DNA from: Clostridia bacterium
GTDB lineage: Bacteria > Bacillota > Clostridia > Christensenellales > CAG-138
Length of the DNA stretch: 34,018 bases
Assembly: GCA_017523925.1 (NCBI GenBank)
Contig: JAFWVQ010000010.1
Span: forward strand, 1 to 34,018
Direction: 5' to 3'
Within the stretch, counting starts at the first letter, position 1, and every line of letters begins with the position of its first letter. Shown one piece after another: positions 23,143 to 30,393 of this stretch. A model generated the notes under the pieces. The model saw only the letters and a list, made by a program, of their open reading frames with translations. It had not been told where the DNA came from and did no database searches. Position numbers and translations under genes: made by a program.

Positions 23143-23457
23143 ATGGATAATAAAACCGATTCAACAAACGCCCGCCCTCCCCGCCGCATCGATTGGAGGG
23201 GCTTCTTTTCGGGGATTCTGTTCTTCTTTTTCATGCGGCTGGACAGCGTGCTGTTTTCGATCCCGATCTGGCTTCTGCTGCTGTTTCATTTCACGAACGG
23301 GCTGCCGATCAAATGGTTCTTCATAGCGGTCGGGATCTATTTCCTCGTTGGGCTGATCCGCTATCTGCTCATAATTTTCGCCCGCTGGGGCGCAAGCTAT
23401 GAGGACGCTCCCAAGGAGAACAAGAACCCGTATTCAAACGGAAGGGGCAAAAAATAG
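23143..23457 (+). CDS. Small two-helix membrane protein
   Basis: 104 residues from ATG 23143 with CGGAGG just upstream. After a polar N-terminus (RPPRRIDWRGFFSG) there are hydrophobic segments at about residues 22-53 (possibly a hairpin) and 56-80 (WFFIAVGIYFLVGLIRYLLIIFARW), then a hydrophilic tail ending NPYSNGRGKK. I recognise no family. It is followed after 32 bp by the ThrE-type exporter gene on the same strand, possibly in one operon. Confidence 0.7.
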   Translation: MDNKTDSTNARPPRRIDWRGFFSGILFFFFMRLDSVLFSIPIWLLLLFHFTNGLPIKWFFIAVGIYFLVGLIRYLLIIFARWGASYEDAPKENKNPYSNGRGKK

Positions 23458-23489
23458 GCCGTTGAAAACTAAACGCTTGGAGATACAGA

Positions 23490-24833
23490 ATGACACCGAC
23501 AAAGGGTAAAAAATCGATAAAGGATAAAAACAAGAAGAAAGCTGCTTCGGGCAGCGCGCCTGCCGCGGAGAGCCTGCAAACGCTTGAAAAGAACCGCATC
23601 GACCACGAGGAGCTGCTCGAGTTCGCCGTGGCGCTTGCAAACCGCCTTCAGAGCTGCGGCGCGGAGACCTACCGCGTTGAGGATACGATCACGAGGATAA
23701 TCGAGGCCTACGGCTATGAAAAGGTGGATGTTTTCGTTATCCCGAACTGCATAATCGCGGGGCTTGAGACCGAGGATGGCGACGTTGAGACCAAGGTGCG
23801 CCGCCTTAAATCAAGCGACACCATGCTCGACGGCATCGAGAAATACTCCGCGCTCTGCCGAAAGGTGTGCTTCGAGCGCCCCTCGGTGAAGGAGGCGCGC
23901 AGGCTGATGTATGAAACCGATGCAAGCGTTTGCCACTACGGAAAATTCATCTATTATCTCGGCGCGTTTCTGATCGGCGCGGGCTTCGGCATCTTCTTCG
24001 GCGGCGGATGGCTCGAGATGCTCTCCGCCGGAATAAGCTGCGCCGCAACGGCGGCAGCGCTGAGCTTCATGGGCAGGCTGAATACGAATGCCTTCTTCAA
24101 ATCCTTCGTCTGCAGCTTCATCCTCGCCTTCATCGCCAATCTCTGCGGCGCAATCGGCATATGCCGCAATACGGATATCGCAACGATCGGCGCGCTTATG
24201 ATACTCGTGCCGGGCTTTCTTTTCACAAACAGCATGCGCGATATCATCTATGGCGACACGATGAGCGGCGTGAACAGGCTGGTGCAGGTGCTCATGATCG
24301 CCGCCGCACTCGTGTTCGGAACGAGCGCCGCGGTTTCGCTCTCGCGGCAGTTTTTCATCGTCAGCTCAACGATTTTGCCGTTCGAGCATCCGCTCTATAT
24401 CCAGTGCTTCGCCGGCATGATCGGCACGCTCGGCTTCGTGCTCTTCTTCAATATGCACGGCAAGGGCATGCCGCTTGCGCTTCTTGGCAGCATCATCTCC
24501 TGGTTCGTTTGCTCGATCTGCATGCGCCTTGGGCTCTCCGAGCCGATAGCATACCTGATCGCCGCCGCCGCAAGCTCCTTCTATGCCGAGATCATGGCGC
24601 GCGTTCGCAAATTCCCCGCAACGAGCTACCTGCTCTCCGCGCTCGTTCCACTGATCCCCGGCGCGGGAATCTATTATACCACCGATTTCATCCGCCAAGG
24701 CATGACCGCCGAGGCATGGGCGAAGGGCAGTGCAACCGCCGCCATCGCCGGCGCGGTCGCGGTCGGCGTGCTTCTGAGCTCCACCGTTTTCAGAATGTGG
24801 GGCGTGTATAAAAAGAGCAGACTTTCAAAATGA
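23490..24833 (+). CDS. ThrE-type threonine/serine exporter (DUF1212 plus DUF3815 in one chain)
   Basis: 447 residues; GGAG lies about 9 bases before ATG 23490. The first 35 residues are Lys-rich and probably cytoplasmic. Residues about 45-160 match the DUF1212 soluble part (ANRLQSCGAETYRVEDT, IPNCIIAGLETEDGD), and about ten membrane helices follow. The C-terminal half corresponds to the DUF3815 domain (FAGMIGTLGFVLFF, SALVPLIPGAGIYYT). Many bacteria encode the two halves as separate YjjP and YjjB proteins; here they are fused as in ThrE of Corynebacterium. The last codons are altered by an insertion: this copy ends KKSRLSK, while a duplicate of the gene end at 26345 continues as KKSKRR, probably the original C-terminus. 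Confidence 0.9.
   Translation: MTPTKGKKSIKDKNKKKAASGSAPAAESLQTLEKNRIDHEELLEFAVALANRLQSCGAETYRVEDTITRIIEAYGYEKVDVFVIPNCIIAGLETEDGDVETKVRRLKSSDTMLDGIEKYSALCRKVCFERPSVKEARRLMYETDASVCHYGKFIYYLGAFLIGAGFGIFFGGGWLEMLSAGISCAATAAALSFMGRLNTNAFFKSFVCSFILAFIANLCGAIGICRNTDIATIGALMILVPGFLFTNSMRDIIYGDTMSGVNRLVQVLMIAAALVFGTSAAVSLSRQFFIVSSTILPFEHPLYIQCFAGMIGTLGFVLFFNMHGKGMPLALLGSIISWFVCSICMRLGLSEPIAYLIAAAASSFYAEIMARVRKFPATSYLLSALVPLIPGAGIYYTTDFIRQGMTAEAWAKGSATAAIAGAVAVGVLLSSTVFRMWGVYKKSRLSK
24774..24819 (+). repeat. Left copy of a 46-bp perfect direct repeat
   Basis: The 46 bases starting CTGAGCTCCACCGTTTTCAG and ending AAAAAGAGCA lie inside the 3' end of the exporter gene. They are repeated without mismatch at 26345-26390, 1571 bp downstream. 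Confidence 0.95.
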
Positions 24834-24855
24834 GGACGAATATGCACCGAGTGCG

Positions 24856-24884
24856 TTGACATAGCACTAACCGGATGATAAAAT
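24856..24884 (+). promoter_or_regulatory. Sigma-A promoter inside the insert
   Basis: TTGACA (24856-24861) and TAAAAT (24879-24884) are separated by 17 bp. It would give the zincin-MORN gene its own transcript with a leader of about 195 nt (24891-25085). The leader holds small hairpins such as GAAGC ... GCTTC but no structure I recognise. Confidence 0.75.
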
Positions 24885-25085
24885 CTGAATTGAAGACGAT
24901 ATGGTGTTTATCATACAGAATCGTGTAGAGCCGCAGTTCGCTTGAAGCGGGCGGAGCGATTATATTGAAGTGCGTTACATGGATATCGACACATTACTGT
25001 TTTAATGATGGAAGCGATGAATTGCTTCTTCATTGGATAACAGCCCATCAGGTACATGCAATAAAGCGGAAAGGATCAAAGTACT

Positions 25086-26291
25086 ATGGCGAATAACGTA
25101 TTTGAACGATCGAAATTCCTCGGAAGCTGCAAGGATATGACAGGGGATGTACTCCTCAGGGTATTCTTTGTCGATCTGGAAGGTTTTACTTGGACGGAGA
25201 ACGCAAGAAACGCAACGCTTGATAATCTCAATCGAGCAGTGGATTTTTTAGAGCGAAAAGCCGCGCAAGAAGGCGTTTCGTTGAAGTTTTTTAAGACAAC
25301 ATGTGATTTCTCGTTGAATTTGTATCCCTATACTTATCCTTCTCCTTTGGATTATGAAAGAGCATTTGGTATAGAGCTGATGAGAGTGTATAACAGTGAG
25401 TACCGTGTGCTCGGAGCCCTCGAGGGTTTTCAAACTGCGCTTTTGTTCTTTATGAATTTTCCCGAAGGGCGCAGCACGGCGAATATGTCCAAACCGGAGT
25501 ATAATGTGGACCTTGAATATGCCTGCCTTTATCCGAATGTATTCTTCCCATTTGAATGCATCGTGCATGAACTTATGCACCTTTTCGGCGCATTCGATTT
25601 CTACTATCCCGACAGGCTTGCTAAAGCTGTATCGGAAGCTTTTCCTAGAAGCATAATGCTTAATTCAGCAATTGCGCCGCAGATAGATGACGTTACGAAG
25701 TACCTTATAGGCTGGCACGATAGACCCAGCTTGCGAGCCAAGCAGATTCTTAACACAGTAAGTGGACTATCATTAGAGGATATACACAGAGAGCGAATTG
25801 CTCAGGATAATTCGAGCTACACCGTTATAAATAAAGCCGCGGCTACGTATTACGGACCTGTGGTAAACATGCTTCCAGAAGGACGGGGAAAGCAGGTTAT
25901 GAGGTCTGGCACCGTTTACGAAGGAGGCTTTCATATGAATAAGTATTTAGGAGAGGGTACGGTAACCTTCCCAAACGGCGATGTTTTTAAGGGTTATTTT
26001 GTTAATGATTTAGGGAGCGGTACGCTTTATCGTAATGGAAGAGCTGTCGAAACTGGAACTTACGGTTACCAGGAGATAGTGTTTCCAAACGGAGATCGGT
26101 ATTTGGGAGAACTGTACAACATGAAAATGCACGGATACGGAAAGCTCTTATCAACCGATGGCAGTTTTTATATGGGTTGCTTTCAGAACGGACAGAAGCA
26201 CGGCCGCGGCTTGCTGAGAACGGCCGATTACCGTGCATATGAGGGTGACTTTGCCTTTGGCCGCTCATCGAATCTTCGCAGCATCGATTGA
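25086..26291 (+). CDS. Zincin-like metalloprotease domain fused to MORN repeats
   Basis: 401 residues from ATG 25086, with AAAGGATC upstream. There is no signal peptide or membrane segment. The N-terminal 250 residues contain VHELMHLFGAFD: His161, Glu162, His165, Gly168 and Asp171 form HExxHxxGxxD, the zinc site of metzincin-like enzymes that use Asp as third ligand (as in snapalysin). Residues about 275-395 hold four MORN repeats and a partial fifth (YEGGFHMNKYLGEGTVTFPNG, FKGYFVNDLGSGTLYRNG, YLGELYNMKMHGYGKLLSTDG, YMGCFQNGQKHGRGLL). MORN repeats often mediate protein or membrane contacts. The combination suggests a targeted intracellular or delivered protease, but no substrate is evident. 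The gene is AT-richer than its neighbours and sits between the 46-bp repeats, signs of transfer. Confidence 0.8.
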   Translation: MANNVFERSKFLGSCKDMTGDVLLRVFFVDLEGFTWTENARNATLDNLNRAVDFLERKAAQEGVSLKFFKTTCDFSLNLYPYTYPSPLDYERAFGIELMRVYNSEYRVLGALEGFQTALLFFMNFPEGRSTANMSKPEYNVDLEYACLYPNVFFPFECIVHELMHLFGAFDFYYPDRLAKAVSEAFPRSIMLNSAIAPQIDDVTKYLIGWHDRPSLRAKQILNTVSGLSLEDIHRERIAQDNSSYTVINKAAATYYGPVVNMLPEGRGKQVMRSGTVYEGGFHMNKYLGEGTVTFPNGDVFKGYFVNDLGSGTLYRNGRAVETGTYGYQEIVFPNGDRYLGELYNMKMHGYGKLLSTDGSFYMGCFQNGQKHGRGLLRTADYRAYEGDFAFGRSSNLRSID

Positions 26292-26344
26292 TGCTAAAGT
26301 TGATTTGATGTTTCCTTGGCGAAAGCTACAGGGTTCAAACGTGG

Positions 26345-26390
26345 CTGAGCTCCACCGTTTTCAGAATGTGGGGCGTGTATAAAAAGAGCA
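26345..26390 (+). repeat. Right copy of the 46-bp direct repeat (duplicate of the exporter gene end)
   Basis: It is identical to 24774-24819 and encodes LSSTVFRMWGVYKKS in the same frame as the exporter, then continues to a TAA at 26398-26400. It has no start codon of its own and is a gene-end remnant. About 20 bp later a GC-rich inverted repeat (CCGCG 26413-26417 with CGCGG 26428-26432) may be the old exporter terminator. Confidence 0.95.
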
Positions 26391-26468
26391 AGCGCAGGTA
26401 AGGGCACGTCCACCGCGTTTTCGGCGGCGCGGGAAGCGGGGTTTTAGCTTTCTTTAGCCGCCAACTGC

Positions 26469-26497
26469 TTGACAGAAACGGAAAAATATACTACAAT
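26469..26497 (+). promoter_or_regulatory. Sigma-A promoter of the zinc-ribbon gene
   Basis: TTGACA (26469-26474) and TACAAT (26492-26497) are separated by 17 bp. A TTG in this promoter could be mistaken for a gene start, but the ribosome site AAGGAG at 26526-26531 points to ATG 26541. Confidence 0.8.
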
Positions 26498-26540
26498 TAT
26501 GGTGTTAATGCGATCATACCCACGGAAGGAGAAACTCTGT

Positions 26541-27341
26541 ATGCCGATTGAAAAACACTGCGAATTTTGCGGCGCGGAGCTTAAGGATAGGGAGCTGTAC
26601 TGCCCCAAATGCGGCACCTTCGATCAAAGCCAGACCGACGAGGAGAGCCGCTTTACCGTCATTCGCCCGCGCACCGTGGAGGAGCTGAATACCTATTGCA
26701 ATGAGCACGGCATCCCGATGTACAGGCTCGGCTTCTTTGTGGATGAGGACCTGAGCGAGCCGGGCGTGAACGGCATCTACCGCGACGGTGAGCGCGTGCT
26801 CGTTTATGAAAATGCGCCGAACGGCTTTCGCAACCTGGTCTACGCGGGACCCGACGAGGAGGCGGCGGTCGGTCTATACTTCGGGCATCTGCTCGATATC
26901 TGCCATGCAAACGGCATCCATCCCGAGCGCATGTCCGGTGTGAACGATCCGCGCATCTCGGAGGTGCTCTCCGGCCCAAAGAAGGAATTCGATCCGCACA
27001 GGCGCAAGGTCAAATACAGGCTGATCGCCATTGCGCTGATCGGCGTGATAATCGCTGCCACGCTCAGCTTTCTGATCTACCATGCGAGGGACGGCTACTA
27101 TGCCGACGGCACCGAGCTTTATTATAGGGACGGCGCAAGATGGTACTTCAATATCGGCGAAGCATGGGTGGACTATGAGTCCATGGACGGCGAGTACCCG
27201 ACCGATTTCCTCGGTAGCAGATACAACGAGGAATGGGGAGGAAGCGAATTCAGGCTCACGGACGACGGCGAGCTGCCGAGCGTCGACGATGAAGAGGGCG
27301 AGGATATCCCCCTTGACAGCGGAACGATTGCGGACGACTGA
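26541..27341 (+). CDS. Zinc-ribbon membrane protein of unknown function
   Basis: 266 residues from ATG 26541, 9 bases after AAGGAG. A zinc ribbon (CEFCGAELKDRELYCPKCG, two Cys pairs) opens the protein. A cytoplasmic region to about residue 160 follows (TVEELNTYCNEHGIPMYRLG, DEEAAVGLYFGHLLDICHANGI), with no catalytic motif that I recognise. One membrane helix (YRLIAIALIGVIIAATLSFL) leads to an outer domain of about 75 residues rich in Tyr and Asp and an acidic tail. The layout of zinc ribbon, helix and outer domain is common in Clostridia proteins of unknown role. It has its own promoter and a terminator. Confidence 0.75.
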   Translation: MPIEKHCEFCGAELKDRELYCPKCGTFDQSQTDEESRFTVIRPRTVEELNTYCNEHGIPMYRLGFFVDEDLSEPGVNGIYRDGERVLVYENAPNGFRNLVYAGPDEEAAVGLYFGHLLDICHANGIHPERMSGVNDPRISEVLSGPKKEFDPHRRKVKYRLIAIALIGVIIAATLSFLIYHARDGYYADGTELYYRDGARWYFNIGEAWVDYESMDGEYPTDFLGSRYNEEWGGSEFRLTDDGELPSVDDEEGEDIPLDSGTIADD

Positions 27342-27402
27342 TGCGCCGAGCGAAGCGGCCCGACCTTCAAAAGCATGAAAACGCATATGATGCAATATGA
27401 AA

Positions 27403-27430
27403 ACCCGCCTGCGGCCGTTCGCCGGCGGGT
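27403..27430. terminator. Bidirectional terminator
   Basis: ACCCGCC (27403-27409) pairs with GGCGGGT (27424-27430), with extra outer ATGAA/TTCAT pairing. On the minus strand the stem is followed by TTTTCAT. It lies between the convergent genes ending at 27341 and 27458. Confidence 0.7.
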
Positions 27431-27457
27431 CTCTTCATACCTGCTTTTTTTGAAAGC

Positions 27458-27898
27458 TCAATCTTTATCCGTGTGATTTCTGAAATATTGAAGATGCAGG
27501 TCAAACGAAGCTTCGTTTCCCTCAAGCGCCCTATTGAGCGCCTCGATAAGATCCGGCAGCGCCTCGCGGCATTTCTCCGCGCCGCCATCTATAAGCCTGC
27601 CTTGGGCGATGAACAGCAGGCTTTCGGTGCTGTCATCATCGCTCAAAAGCCAATACATCTCTGCGATCGCGCTTATATCCGAAGTGCCGTAATCATACAG
27701 GCGCTCCTCGCCCGTTTCAAGATACCTTTCAAAATTATCCTTTGCCGATTCGATCAGCGAAGAATAATGGTTTTTAAGATCCGTTTCCGCTTCGCGCCTC
27801 TTGGCGTTTTCCTTAATAAAAAAGAAAAACAACACCGCGCTCAAGATCGCAAGTGCGATGCATACTATGATCATGGGCTTTGCTTTTTTGTTTTTCAT
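27458..27898 (-). CDS. Small single-helix membrane protein
   Basis: 146 residues from ATG 27898, with AAAGGAAG 6 bases upstream; the frame is open 19 codons further up but that part overlaps the leader. A basic start (MKNKKAKPM) and one membrane helix (IIVCIALAILSAVLFFFFI) precede a helical outer or inner domain of about 115 residues, rich in Glu and Asp (NAKRREAETDLKNHYSSLIE). I recognise no family. It is expressed from a near-consensus promoter that overlaps that of the divergent Mrp gene. Confidence 0.7.
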   Translation of the reverse strand: MKNKKAKPMIIVCIALAILSAVLFFFFIKENAKRREAETDLKNHYSSLIESAKDNFERYLETGEERLYDYGTSDISAIAEMYWLLSDDDSTESLLFIAQGRLIDGGAEKCREALPDLIEALNRALEGNEASFDLHLQYFRNHTDKD

Positions 27899-27946
27899 AA
27901 AATCTTCCTTTCTTTGTCGAAGATTAAGCGCTTTATGCTGTGAAAT

Positions 27947-27975
27947 ATTATACAAAAATAAAAGTTCTTTGTCAA
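27947..27975 (-). promoter_or_regulatory. Consensus sigma-A promoter of the small membrane-protein gene
   Basis: On the minus strand TTGACA (27975-27970) and TATAAT (27952-27947) are perfect consensus boxes 17 bp apart. Its -35 box overlaps that of the opposite promoter at 27969-27999. Confidence 0.9.
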
Positions 27976-27999
27976 TTTATCGCCTTCTCTTGCTATAAT
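27969..27999 (+). promoter_or_regulatory. Promoter of the Mrp gene
   Basis: TATAAT (27994-27999) is preceded by TGC, an extended -10. TTGTCA at 27969-27974 is a possible -35 with a 19-bp spacer, longer than optimal. It is back to back with the minus-strand promoter, so the two may exclude each other. Confidence 0.65.
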
Positions 28000-28009
28000 C
28001 CAGCTTTGG

Positions 28010-28022
28010 GGTTATAATAACC
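28010..28022. promoter_or_regulatory. Palindrome just after the Mrp promoter
   Basis: GGTTATAATAACC is a perfect inverted repeat (GGTTAT, A, ATAACC) about 5-10 bp beyond the predicted transcript start, a position typical of a repressor operator. It is short and may be accidental. Confidence 0.4.
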
Positions 28023-28067
28023 GATGAACCATTTATCTTGCGGCGAAAAGCCGGAAAGGAAAGTAAA

Positions 28068-28901
28068 ATGAGCGAAGAATGTACCCACAACTGTGACACC
28101 TGCGGAGCGGAATGCCCCTCCAAGCAGGACAAGTCGAGCTTTCTTGAAAAGCCGAACGAGCAGAGCTCGATAAAGAAGATAATCGCCGTGGTAAGCGGCA
28201 AGGGCGGCGTCGGAAAAAGCCTCGTCACCTCCCTTCTTGCGGTGAACGCGCAGAGGGCGGGCTACCATGCCGCGATACTCGATGCGGACATCACCGGCCC
28301 CTCCATCCCCAAATCCTTCGGCATACACGATAAGGCGATCGGCACCGAAATGGGCATACTGCCCAATCAAAGCAAGCTCGGCGTGGACGTTATGAGCGTC
28401 AACCTCATGCTCGAAAGCGAGACCACGCCCGTGGTCTGGCGCGGCCCCGTGATCGCGGGCGCAGTAAAGCAGTTCTATACGGATGTTATCTGGAAGGACG
28501 TGGATTTCATGTTCGTGGATATGCCTCCGGGAACGGGCGACGTTCCGCTTACCGTTTTCCAAAGCCTGCCCGTGGACGGCATAATCGTGGTCACCTCGCC
28601 GCAGGAGCTCGTTTCCATGATAGTGGAAAAGGCCGTGAATATGGCGAATATGATGGATATCCCCGTGCTCGCGCTCGTTGAGAACATGAGCTATTTCGAG
28701 TGCCCCTGCTGCGGCGAAAAGACCGCCATCTTCGGCGAAAGCAAGGTGGAGGAGACCGCAAAGCGCCTGTTCATCCCCGTTACCGCGAAGCTTCCGATGA
28801 ACGGTAAGCTTGCCGCTGCCGCCGATGCCGGCCTTGTGGAGCTCTATGAGGGCGACTGGCTGGACGGCGTTACCGAGATGCTGAATAAGCTTATCGGGTG
28901 A
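28068..28901 (+). CDS. mrp: Mrp/NBP35-family iron-sulfur cluster carrier ATPase
   Basis: 277 residues from ATG 28068, preceded by AAAGGAAAG; an in-frame ATG 30 bases upstream has no better site. Residues 44-51, GKGGVGKS, are the deviant Walker A of the MinD/Mrp group. Further Mrp motifs are DADITGPSIP (72-81) and MPPGTGD (152-158). The C-terminal CPCC (212-215) in YFECPCCGEKTAIFG is the CxxC that holds a bridging Fe-S cluster at the dimer interface. An N-terminal Cys-rich stretch (CTHNCDTCGAEC) resembles that of archaeal and clostridial Nbp35 proteins. The role is assembly or transfer of Fe-S clusters in the cytoplasm. The downstream methyltransferase gene starts 13 bp later. Confidence 0.92.
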   Translation: MSEECTHNCDTCGAECPSKQDKSSFLEKPNEQSSIKKIIAVVSGKGGVGKSLVTSLLAVNAQRAGYHAAILDADITGPSIPKSFGIHDKAIGTEMGILPNQSKLGVDVMSVNLMLESETTPVVWRGPVIAGAVKQFYTDVIWKDVDFMFVDMPPGTGDVPLTVFQSLPVDGIIVVTSPQELVSMIVEKAVNMANMMDIPVLALVENMSYFECPCCGEKTAIFGESKVEETAKRLFIPVTAKLPMNGKLAAAADAGLVELYEGDWLDGVTEMLNKLIG

Positions 28902-28913
28902 GCGCGGAAGAGC

Positions 28914-29666
28914 ATGGATTATCAGGATATAAATGCAAAAACCATCGATCGCTGGATCGAGGAGGGCTGGGAATGGGGAATACCCATTTCGCACGAAGAG
29001 TTTGTAAAGGCGCTGAACGGGGAGTGGGAGGTCGTTTTGACGCCCACCAAGCCCGTGCCGAAGGCATGGTTCGGCGAGCTTAAAGGCAAGCGCCTGCTCG
29101 GGCTTGCGAGCGGCGGCGGTCAGCAGATGCCCATCTTCACGGCGCTCGGCGCAGTTTGCACCGTGCTCGATTATTCGGATAAGCAGCTCGAGAGCGAAAG
29201 GCTCGTTGCCGAACGGGAAAATTACCAAATTGAGATCGTAAAAGCGGATATGACGAAGCCCCTTCCTTTTGCGGATGAAAGCTTCGATATCATCTTCCAT
29301 CCCGTGTCGAATTGCTACGTGCGCGAGGTGGAGCCGATCTGGCGCGAATGCTTCCGCATCCTAAAACCGGGCGGCATTCTGCTCTCGGGGCTCGATAACG
29401 GAATGAATTTCCTTTTCGGCGAGGACGAAACGCGGGTGGTGAACTCCCTGCCCTTCGATCCGATAGCCGATCCCGAAAAGAGGCGGCAGCTTGAAGCGGA
29501 CGACTGCGGGATGCAGTTTTCGCATACGCTCGAGGAGCAGCTCGGCGGGCAGCTCCGCGCGGGGTTCACCCTGACCGATCTGTATGAAGATACCAACGGC
29601 CAAGGCTTCCTGCACGAGATGAATATTCCCTGCTTTATCGCCACAAGAGCGGTGAAGGGGATTTAG
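28914..29666 (+). CDS. Class I SAM-dependent methyltransferase
   Basis: 250 residues from ATG 28914. Motif I is LLGLASGGGQQMPIF (a Rossmann Gly-rich loop with SGGGQ); LDYSD is the acidic end of strand beta-2; ADMTKPLPFADESFDIIF is the Methyltransf_11 pattern; and FRILKPGGILLSG follows. The substrate is not predictable. Similar proteins in Clostridia are annotated only as class I methyltransferases. Co-transcription with the Mrp gene is likely from the 13-bp gap. Its TAG stop is itself the first unit of intergenic repeat copy H. Confidence 0.88.
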   Translation: MDYQDINAKTIDRWIEEGWEWGIPISHEEFVKALNGEWEVVLTPTKPVPKAWFGELKGKRLLGLASGGGQQMPIFTALGAVCTVLDYSDKQLESERLVAERENYQIEIVKADMTKPLPFADESFDIIFHPVSNCYVREVEPIWRECFRILKPGGILLSGLDNGMNFLFGEDETRVVNSLPFDPIADPEKRRQLEADDCGMQFSHTLEEQLGGQLRAGFTLTDLYEDTNGQGFLHEMNIPCFIATRAVKGI

Positions 29667-29725
29667 CGAATAGCGAACAGTGAATAATGAATAATTGCGG
29701 TGGAAATTCCAAGGGAATTTCTACC
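29664..29725 (+). repeat. Intergenic hairpin/TAGTGAA repeat, copy H
   Basis: Units TAGCGAA, TAGCGAA, CAGTGAA, TAATGAA (29664-29691) begin with the stop codon of the methyltransferase gene. TTGC and a 12-bp hairpin follow: GGTGGAAATTCC (29699-29710), loop AAG, GGAATTTCTACC (29714-29725), with one G-T pair. Confidence 0.85.
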
Positions 29726-29759
29726 GAATAAAACCATGTGTGAAATTAGAATCAATATT

Positions 29760-29785
29760 AAAAGAGCAGCTCAAACTGCTCTTTT
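29760..29785. terminator. Bidirectional rho-independent terminator
   Basis: AAAAGAGCAG (29760-29769) and CTGCTCTTTT (29776-29785) form a perfect 10-bp stem with loop CTCAAA and A/T tails on both sides. It serves the convergent genes ending at 29666 and 29791. Confidence 0.9.
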
Positions 29786-29790
29786 AAATA

Positions 29791-30357
29791 TCATGAATTA
29801 GTGTTAAGGCTTTGATCGACGAGTTCTGTTTCCGAATCCGTTTGCTCTGCGTTTTTCTTTGCGGGCTTCGGTTTTTTCCGAACGGGCAGCGCGAAAACGA
29901 GCAGTACTATTCCGAACACGGTGAAGCCGACTGCGGCGACCTGCCTATTAACGCTCGTTCCGGCAAAGCTTGTTTTATAGGTCGAGGCGAAGAAGGCAAC
30001 CTCCCCAAGCCTGTCCGCGTTCTTTGAGGACAGGCCGATGTATGAAGTGATATAGTCGCCGTACGAGCTGTGTGAAAGGGGCGGAAGCTTCAAAATAGAG
30101 GCGTATTCCGCTATCATATCCGCGTATTCCTCGGTGAAGGCCGCGAGCGCCTTTTTAGGCGAGCGGAAAACGGGGAAGCCGAGGCTGTTTCGCCCGATGC
30201 GGTATTCAGCCTTGCCCGACCGGATAAAGCTGAGTTCGTCGTGAGAGGTTTTTTCACAGTCGCCCACAACGAGGGCGTATTTCGCGAAGTCGATAACTAT
30301 GATCGCGGCGCCGATAAAGAACAAGGCGGCAAGCAAGAGCGCGATTATGCGAAGCAT
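29791..30357 (-). CDS. Two-helix membrane protein of unknown function
   Basis: 188 residues from ATG 30357. The AAAGGAGG upstream is about 15 bases from the ATG, longer than usual, so the start is slightly uncertain, but no nearer alternative fits. Membrane helices lie at about residues 2-28 (IIALLLAALFFIGAAIIVI) and 137-158 (VAAVGFTVFGIVLLVFALPV), with an outer loop of about 110 residues between them and a charged, Lys/Glu-rich cytoplasmic tail. I recognise no family. Its promoter block is shared with the lipoprotein gene starting at 32443. Confidence 0.7.
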   Translation of the reverse strand: MLRIIALLLAALFFIGAAIIVIDFAKYALVVGDCEKTSHDELSFIRSGKAEYRIGRNSLGFPVFRSPKKALAAFTEEYADMIAEYASILKLPPLSHSSYGDYITSYIGLSSKNADRLGEVAFFASTYKTSFAGTSVNRQVAAVGFTVFGIVLLVFALPVRKKPKPAKKNAEQTDSETELVDQSLNTNS

Positions 30358-30393
30358 TTTTTTCTCGATACGCCTCCTTTCCTCTTACAAAAC

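Larger units (their letters stand above)
24774..26390 (+). mobile_element. AT-richer insertion in the exporter gene end, flanked by 46-bp direct repeats
   Basis: The two 46-bp repeats bracket a segment with a promoter, a 200-nt leader and one gene, clearly AT-richer than its surroundings. The right repeat is followed in frame by AAGCGCAGGTAA, coding for a natural-looking KKSKRR end of the exporter, while the left repeat runs into new sequence ending RLSK. This is the layout left by an element that entered the 3' end of a gene at a site of identity shared with the element, as integrases do. No integrase, transposase or terminal inverted repeat is visible, so it would be non-autonomous or a remnant. 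A simple recombination between homologous sequences is an alternative. Confidence 0.7.

Noticed and set aside
24774..26390. Considered as a classical insertion sequence
   Set aside because: There is no transposase, no terminal inverted repeats, and 46-bp direct repeats are far longer than a normal target duplication.
27993..29300. A 435-codon open frame opposite the Mrp and methyltransferase genes
   Set aside because: It spans two well-supported genes on the other strand, has no domain and ends inside the Mrp promoter region.
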